The notes beneath the pieces were generated by a model that worked only from the letters and a program-made list of their open reading frames with translations, was not told the origin of the DNA and made no database searches. Positions 57,077-64,000 of a stretch of 64,000 nt of DNA are shown here, in pieces. The position numbers and the translations under genes were made by a program. This DNA is from Carya illinoinensis. Lineage: Eukaryota; Streptophyta; Magnoliopsida; Fagales; Juglandaceae. The stretch spans positions 806,001-870,000 of the forward strand of contig NC_056767.1 in the NCBI RefSeq assembly GCF_018687715.1, read 5' to 3'. The first letter of the stretch is position 1; every line of letters starts with the position of its first letter.

Positions 57077-58529
57077 AAAGTTGGAACCTAGGGCACTTAA
57101 GTGCATCTTTATAGGGTATCCTGAAGGTGTTAAGGGTTACAAGCTGTGGGTAGATGGACCAGGAAGATATAATAGCATAGTATGCAGGGATGTGACTTTT
57201 AATGAGTCACAAATGGCTCGGGTACAGGGAGAAAGGGTAGACCAAGAAACTGTTAAGTCCCTAAGAGGATCTCAGATTGAGGTAGAGCAAGTAAAGACCC
57301 AATCTGAACCTAAAATTAGGGAAAGTAATCACCCTGAGGAAGAAGACTTAGGAGACATGGTTCAAGATGGAGCTAACTCCTATAATCTAGTAAGAGATAG
57401 GCAAAAGAAAGTTATTAAACCTCCTATAAGGTATGGTCAAGCTGACTTAACTATGTATACCTTAACAATAGCTAATGAAATAGTTAATCAGGAACCTAAA
57501 ACTTATAAAAAGGCAATGGCTAGCAAGGATTCTTCCAAATGGACCCTTGCTATGCATGAGGAAATGGAATCTCTAAATAAAAATAAAACCTGGGTTTTAG
57601 TGCCTAAACCTAGAGGGGTTAAGCTTGTTGGATCCAAGTGGATCTATAAGAAAAAGGAAAGCATGCCAGGGATAGAAGGGACCAAGTATAAGGCTAGACT
57701 AGTAGCCAAAGGATTTACGCAGAGGGAAGGAATTGATTTCAATGAAATCTTCTCTCATGTGGTTAAACACAGCTCCATTAGGCTACTGCTAGCTTATACG
57801 GCTTTTGAAAACTTGCATCTAGAACAGTTAGATGTAAAAACTGCTTTTCTGCATGGAGAACGTGAAGAAGAAATTTATATGCATCCTCCTGAAGGTTTTA
57901 CCAAAGAAATTAAAAATAATCAAGTGTGTCTTCTTAAAAAATCTTTATATGGTCTCAAACAATCACCTAGACAGTGGTATAAGAGATTTGATACACACAT
58001 GATTAATAATGATTTTAAAAGAAGCTGCTATGATAGTTGTGTCTATTAAAAGAAAGAAAAGGGAATATTTGTTTATCTCCTATTGTATGTTGATGACATG
58101 CTGGTAGCTTGTAAGGACATTGTTTTAATTAATCAAGTTAAAAGCATGCTAAAATCAGAATTTGAAATGAAGGAATTGGGTCCTGCTAAGAAAATTCTAG
58201 GAATAGAAATTGAAAGAGATAGGAATGCTGGTTTGCTTTACTTATCTCAAAAAAATTACATTTCTAAAATTCTCAATAGATTTGGTATGGAACATGTTAA
58301 GCATGGAGCTACACCCTTAGGACAACATTTCAAATTGTCTTTAGATCAAGCTCCTAAAACAAACTCTGATATTAGTTTTATGCAACAAATCCCTTATGCT
58401 AGCATGGTGGGAAGTATAATGTATGCAATGGTCTGTTCTAGGCCTGATCTAACCTATGCAGTGAGTGTAGTTAGTAGATTTATGGGTAATCCAGGAAAAC
58501 CCACTGGCAGGCCATTAAATGGGTATTAA
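57042..58529 (+). pseudogene. copia reverse transcriptase
   Basis: Begins as the integrase tail (ALKCIFIGYPEGVKGYKLW), then RT: WVLVPKPRGVKLVGSKWIYK, KARLVAKGFTQREGIDF, LEQLDVKTAFLHGE, SLYGLKQSPRQWYKRFD and the catalytic YVDDMLVAC (about 58083-58110). A TAA at 58047-58049 interrupts just before the catalytic block. The frame is lost after GNPGKP near 58500. Confidence 0.8.
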
Positions 58530-58552
58530 GATACCTGGCTGGTACTACTAAC

Positions 58553-59071
58553 TTGGGTCTTACTTTTGGGAATAATGTGAAAGAGGGTTGTGAATTGGCT
58601 GGCTTTGTAGACTCTGATTTTGCTGGGAGCATAGATACTAGGAAGTCATTAACTGGTTATGTATTTACTGCTTTTGGGGGCGCTGTTAGCTGGAAATCAC
58701 ACTTACAATCTGTAGTGGCATTGTCCACCATAGAAGCAGAATATATAACATTGACGAAAACTATTAAAGAGGCCATATGGTTAAAAGAGATTGCAAGTGA
58801 ATTAAATATTTTCAGTGGTAAAATCATAGTGCATTGTGATAATCAAAGCACATTTCACTTAGCTAAAAACCAAGTTTTTCTTGAGAGGTCTAAACGTATT
58901 GATATACGGCTTCACTTTGTAAGAGATGTTATAGAATCCAAAGTAGTAGATGTGGAAAAGTTCTCAACTGAGGATAACCCCTTAGATATGATGACCAAGT
59001 CTGTCCCATGGTCAAAGTTCAGACATTGTCTGAATTTAGTAGGTATGGAGTCAAGAGTCAATTCCCATTAG
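58553..59071 (+). pseudogene. copia RNase H
   Basis: GFVDSDFAGSIDTRKSLTGY, STIEAEYITL and HCDNQSTFHLAKN give the D-E-D residues of copia RNase H, and HFVRDVIE follows. It stays open to the stop at 59069-59071 but is out of frame with the RT part upstream. Confidence 0.8.
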
Positions 59072-59136
59072 GGGGACAGTGCAGGAATAGGCCAATGATG
59101 AGGGTCTTTATAAACATAAGGCAAATAAATGTTTTG

Positions 59137-59150
59137 CCAAAGTGGAGATT
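59137..59150 (+). other. Polypurine tract
   Basis: CCAAAGTGGAGATT lies directly before the 3' LTR start; this is a variant of the common copia form AAGTGGGAGATT. Confidence 0.65.
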
Positions 59151-60023
59151 TGTAATATGTATGTCAATACATTTATCTATTACATTATTTATTTAATCAA
59201 TTAATGTATTCTCTTATATGTGTAATAAGTGAATGATGTATAAGGTGGAAAGATCAGGGCCGTTGATATCATTAAGTGATGAGCTGCCAGACCACGTGAG
59301 GAGCCCGTGCTTCCATCTGATTCTTCATAAGCCAAGCCGCTGGATTGTTACACTTGTCACCATCTGTTGTAACATATATATTGCATCATTACCGTGTAAA
59401 CCCTAAGAGTGTTGAGTCATTTGTGTGTGTAGCGACTGGGTCTTTCTCGAGAGGCAGAGGGATAGAGAGAAAAGGGAGAAGGAGGCTATTTAGGATTTCG
59501 GGGTTTGATCTCTATAGAGAGAAATCTGTGCGATTTCTTGTGATTTATGAAAGGGCTTGTAACTCTATTGAACTGAGACTTCTCTATGTTGTATTGGTTA
59601 TCAATAAAGATCTCTGAGGCCATTCTTGTCGTGGATGTAGACCATTAGGGTCGAACCACGTATCTCGGTGTGTTATTTCTATGTTTTACTTATTATTTCT
59701 TATTTCATTGTTCATGTTTATTTCCTTGCTAATTTATGGTATATTTGCTCTCGGTTATTTTGTTGATTCGTGCTTATATTGGATCTGGAAGGTGCTGTAT
59801 ATTCTTGTATAGATCTGTGTTGGTATTCTGTTGGTTTTGTGAACATAGTTGGTAATATTGTGGCTATTGTGAATCTTGAGCATTTCAGTTTTAAGTCAAG
59901 AAACAGAAATATATTTGTTGAGTTTTAGAACCGAAACATATAAGGTTTTGTTATCTGTTTTTGAATTTCTTTATTAATAAAATCTTGGCAATTTTATAAC
60001 TATAAAACATAGGTTTTATAACA
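59151..60023 (+). repeat. 3' LTR (873 bp)
   Basis: TG...CA ends. A TATATA box candidate lies at 59375-59380 and AATAAA at 59603-59608, followed by a TCTCTGAGGCCATTCTTGTC-like segment that, from memory, resembles polyadenylation regions of other copia LTRs. It is the full-length LTR of the pair. Confidence 0.85.
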
Positions 60024-60160
60024 CATACGTATGAATCTTCCCATATAATTAAATCTTTTAATAAAAAATTAAAAATCTAAAACATTAAAAAAAAATTATT
60101 GTAGGATATATTGAATGCTTTCCTCTCTCTCTCCTCCTTGAAATAATCTATTAAGTATTA

Positions 60161-60388
60161 GGGTTGGTTTGATTAATAAAAAACAAATTATTTCATTTCA
60201 TCTCATCTCATCTCATGTAATCATTATAACTTTTTTAAATTTATACACAAAATATAATAAATAATTCAACTTTTTCAAATCTTAAAACAAAATTAATATT
60301 AAAATAATTATGTTATAACAATATTTTATTCAATTTTTAACAAAACATTTTATCGTATCTCATCTGTATTGCATAACCAAATAAAGCC
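60161..60388. mobile_element. Tourist-type MITE (GTTTG-ended)
   Basis: Left end GGGTTGGTTTGATTA; right end AACCAAATAAAGCC. It is flanked on both sides by TTA (60158-60160 and 60389-60391). The interior has TCATTTCATCTCATCTCATC as in its relatives. Confidence 0.65.
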
Positions 60389-61371
60389 TTACTCACTGCT
60401 ACAACATAAAGCAGAAATTGTAACCTATCAAAATTGTTTAGTATGATTCAAGGTTTTAAAAACTGTTCCTTTATGGTTGGAATATGCCGGAATAATAACA
60501 GGTATGCTATAATCGATTGTTCCATTTTGGCTTAAAGTTTAGCCGTTTTGGCCTGTTCTGATCCATTTCGACCGAATTCTAATATTTCGGCCTAAACACA
60601 CATTTCGATCCTGAATTGGGCTAAATGACAATTTGAGAAATATTCTAAAAATGAATGACAATTTGAAAAATATTTCTACCATCTTATATCTCTTCCTAAA
60701 TTCTTAAATTCATTTAGTAGTTTTCACTTTGAGAAATGTTTTGGATCCCGAATTTGGGATTCAAATTGTGTCCCGAAATGTTTTTTTTTTATTATAACTT
60801 AATGATTAAGAGTTTATTTTTTAGTGATGTGATTTTTTTTAAAAATATTTACGAATATTAAAAAAATAAATCAAAAAAAAAATTGCCTTCTTCGTGGCTA
60901 TTCAGCTACATCCCTCACTTTTCCTAAATTCCTACCCCTCTCTCTCTCTCTCTCTCTTTGAAGGGTTCAATAAATTATTTTGTCGTTAAGTTTTAAAATC
61001 TAGACTTTAAAAACCATTATTGTAAAATGTAAAATATAAATTGTAAAATGTTGTCCACTATGAACTATTGAACTCGTGAGTTTTATATAATTCCAAAACG
61101 GTATCTCAAAACCTATTTATATTAAAATATTTTATTTAATAATTAATTTTAAAATAATACATCAAAATATATCAATATCAAAATATTTCATTCCAATAAT
61201 TCAACCGAATAATTATGAAATAGAATTCAAAACTTTGCTAAAAAATTGTACTATTACTACTTCATACATACAAAAGACTCTAATTTTATATACGCGTTTC
61301 TACAAATCTTAATACAAAATTATACATTCGATATGATTTTTTTTTTTAATTTCCACGTATATAATTTTTTA

Positions 61372-61541
61372 AGAAAAATATAATTACAAACACAATTATG
61401 TATTAATCTGTACACTAATGTGATGTGATTGGTCAAAAAGTAGATTTTATTAAAAACAGTATTAATTTAAATTTTAAATATAAATAAATCAATATTAATA
61501 CATAGATTAGTGCATGACTGTATTTATATATAACAAAACTC
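61372..61541. mobile_element. Mutator-like MITE, copy 3, with 9-bp target duplication
   Basis: The left end carries AATATAATTACAAACACAAT and the right end GACTGTATTTATATATAACA, as an inverted repeat. The flanks are AATTTTTTA (61363-61371 and 61542-61550), perfect but in low-complexity sequence. The interior GATTGGTCAAAAAGTAGATT matches copy 2 at 17558. Confidence 0.65.
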
Positions 61542-62537
61542 AATTTTTTAAAGTCTAAGAAAACAAATATTCTTATTTCGAGAAATTCACAAAAATTAGA
61601 AATAATTATAATACCAAATACGTATGCTGCATGGTAGCTAGGTGGTCAGGAAAACGACCGGATCGAGGATTTTGACAAGAATCATGCTAAAAGAGATGGA
61701 ATTGACGGCTCCGTTGAGTTTTATTTATTTATTTATTTATTTATTATTTATTAAGAGCTATTGATTTGACAGTGTTGTGGCCTGCGGTTTTGGCTGTATT
61801 TATTTTTGATCGACCTTGTACGAAAGGTCTAGAATTGTGCTGCTTGAATCTTGCTCTTTTCGATAACAGCTTGTTCGTGTACAGGTTGTTTTGATGTGAT
61901 CTTCTGCTTAAATCTTGATTAGACCTCAGAGAAATGATTTTTATAAATTAAAAAAAAATATTATAAAAAGGTAAATTTTATCTTTAAAAGATATTAAAAA
62001 ATTATTTTTTAGTAGATTTATATTTTTAACAAAAAATTTATGCAGAGTTTATTTATTTAAAACTTATATATAGCATTATTAAAAAGTAAATAATATCTTA
62101 TATTAAAAGTATGACATGATGTGCTACATTGCCTTATTATTAAAACTTATCATCCAAGACATTATAATTGATTCCAAAGTATACAAAAAGAGTTATGTTA
62201 TTATATATGACATTCTCGTCTCTTTTTTATCTTATTATATAAAAATATAGACTCGATAATAATCAGGAGGGACTACGGCCGACCCTCTCTTATTTGTGGA
62301 CTTTATGCCTTGATTTATCTTGGGGTTTCATTTTTCCATTCATTGCTTGGTTTGTAACCTTGGTGGGTCAAATTCTGTTGTGCACAAGATTTAATTGATG
62401 CTGCAAGCATGCAAGTTGAAGGAATCACATACATAAATATCTTCGTCCACTAAATTAAAGCCTACAAAAAAATATGTAGATATCATGACCTTTGTAAGGG
62501 GATTTTTCTCTTGGAGTAGAAGGTCTAGAAAACAAGA

Positions 62538-63090
62538 TTAAACGCAAGGAGTTTGACTAGACTGGATGATCCCTTGGCCCATCAGAGGACCCTGGCCTGG
62601 GAGCAGAGGTTGGTCTACAATCCTTAAGCACACAAGAAAGCCTCCTAGCACAAGGAAGGAGGGGACAAGCCACCTTGATATCACCCTACAATAGCTAGCC
62701 TCAAATAACAATGCACAGGTAGTTGAGCAGAAAATGCAAGGAGCTTTTGATCTTCTGACAGGGAAATGAGGAAGAACTTGACGACATGCTCTCACAGGAT
62801 AGAATGGATAGGAAACCAAGCAGCATTAATCATATCACTTTAAAAGTCACGCCGCATTAAAGGAACTGTTAAGGGGACATATCCCCTAACATAGAGTATG
62901 GGCAGTTGACTCCTAAAAAGCTAGTGTAAAAGGCAATCCCTAGGTACATATAACTCTCTCTGAACTCTTTATTCACTCGCATAAACTATTAAAACTATAC
63001 TGACTTAAGGATCAAAGACTCTCCAGATTCCACTAAGGCTCTCGTCCCTATGTGTTATCTTTTTGTTTACAAACCCAAGGTCGAAGATTA
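62538..63090. repeat. Probable Ty3-type LTR remnant
   Basis: TGTTAAGGGGACATATCCCC (62867 on), CAGTTGACTCCTAAAAAG, ACATATAACTCTCTCTGAAC and CTGACTTAAGGATCAAAGAC in this order resemble Ty3/gypsy LTRs of trees as I remember them. No partner LTR, coding domain or target duplication was found, so borders are uncertain and it may be a solo or truncated LTR. Confidence 0.4.
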
Positions 63091-64000
63091 GATTCATTAG
63101 AATTTGACTTAAAAATGTACGAAACACGACGTTAACAAAACAATCTTAATCATGTGAATGCAACAAATTAAAACCATATACTCTTGATTTTGTGAACTTT
63201 GGCACATTATGGTCTATGTGTAAACTCTAGTTGCGTACAGAGTACCTGATGAACATGAACTTTTGCTGTTGTCCGGTTTAGAAAAAAAGACAACATATTT
63301 GGTACTGTGGATGATGATATCTTACACATTCTTTTGTAAAGAAAAGAAGAAACAAAGCGAATATTAGGCCCCAAATGTTTGACTAATCATATGAATCAAA
63401 GCAGATGTATGATTTTACCTCTTCACTGTTGCATGCTTGCTTGCATAGATGTCAAACTTATAAAAAGCACTTTATTTGATTATCTCCTCCTCATGTCCTT
63501 TCTAGAGACAAGACTTTCAGTTTCAGTACTGCTGTATTTACAACTGTTTTGCCAACATTTCATGGTGGCTTTCATGGGGAAGAATAATGGTATGAAAATA
63601 TCAGCTCTGATTTTAAAAACATGGACAAGAAATGAAACAGAAAGTTTACCAACCTTGAATTCTGCATGTTATCTTGGGTATTTAGTCAGGAAATGGGTGC
63701 ACAGGCCTAGAAAAACATGAACACTGAAGAATATGATAGCAAGTGCTTGCCTTTATGATTGAAGAAGAGCCCATTGTAGACTGGTACTCCTCCAGATGAC
63801 TGCAGGATGAAAACATCTATACCAATTTACCAAATTTTCAGATTATTTCTCGATTTGTAATCATCATCCTTTAAAATATCGATTTTCTTTTTTCTTTTTA
63901 AGGTGTTCGGTAGGAGTAATAGCTATTGTTTTACCTCTAAAGTCAAATGTGTAGCTAACTCCTAAGCCGGAAAGACAAATTAAGCCATAACATTCTTCAT
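63091..64000. other. Right edge, nothing firm
   Basis: No supported gene. A 113-codon plus-strand frame (63379-63720) has no domain or codon character I trust. A gene may begin beyond the edge. Confidence 0.4.

Larger units (their letters stand above)
54988..60023 (+). mobile_element. Ty1/copia LTR retrotransposon with unequal LTRs
   Basis: A perfect 5-bp target duplication, CATAC, flanks it (54983-54987 and 60024-60028). Both LTRs begin TGTAATATGTATGTCAATA and end TTTTATAACA. The 3' LTR (59151-60023) is 873 bp; the 5' LTR (54988-55086) is only 99 bp and lacks the middle. A tRNA-Met-type primer site and a purine tract are present. Domain order is gag, protease, integrase, RT, RNase H, which is the copia order. 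Stops and frameshifts throughout make it non-functional. Confidence 0.9.
60029..62537. other. AT-rich spacer right of the copia element
   Basis: No gene seen; two MITEs, a CT microsatellite near 60937 and a TTTA run near 61720. Confidence 0.55.

Noticed and set aside
63735..63802. Candidate minus-strand exon (SSGGVPVYNGLFFNHK) after a CTGCAG acceptor
   Set aside because: It needs a GC donor and has no partner exon in the window; too little to call.

Overview
This is a nuclear segment from a woody dicot. The genes have introns with GT/AG borders, the spacers are AT-rich, and most of the rest is LINEs, copia and MITEs. The short inverted-repeat elements (GGGCNNGTTTGG ends, GATGAGATGAGAT interiors) look like those common in Fagales such as walnut, hickory or oak; that placement is a guess from pattern memory.

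Layout. 1-1930: LINE on the minus strand, running off the left edge. 3536-8958: two tandem RING-H2 genes on the minus strand, both 232 codons long. 10045-16306: a LINE whose 5' part is inverted. 16559-20155: GT47/exostosin gene (3 exons, +). 20525-21166: DMP (DUF679) membrane protein (-). 22920-23518: an EPF2-type secreted stomatal peptide gene in three small exons (-). 25443-26981: mTERF4/RUG2/BSM-type organelle protein (+). 29636-32788: LINE with target-site duplication (-). 34093-38210: IST1-like ESCRT regulator (6 exons, +). 39328-43006: PIF/Harbinger-type element carrying only a broken Myb/NAM-associated ORF. 43485-50675: SERK2-type LRR receptor kinase (11 exons, 625 aa, -). 54988-60023: decayed Ty1/copia element with 5-bp target duplication and very unequal LTRs. 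The right end holds MITEs and a probable Ty3 LTR remnant.

How the genes relate. From memory, Arabidopsis chromosome 1 carries SERK2 (At1g34210), an IST1-like gene (At1g34220), EPF2 (At1g34245) and an exostosin gene (At1g34270) side by side, so the genic core here looks like conserved microsynteny. EPF2-class peptides signal through ERECTA/TMM receptors with SERK co-receptors, so a ligand and a co-receptor of one stomatal pathway lie about 20 kb apart. No bacterial-style operon, CRISPR array or rRNA is present, and I saw no tRNA gene. The most unusual structures are transposon architectures: the inverted LINE, the unequal copia LTRs, the Harbinger derivative without a visible transposase, and a Mutator-like MITE family with three copies each in its own 9-bp target duplication.
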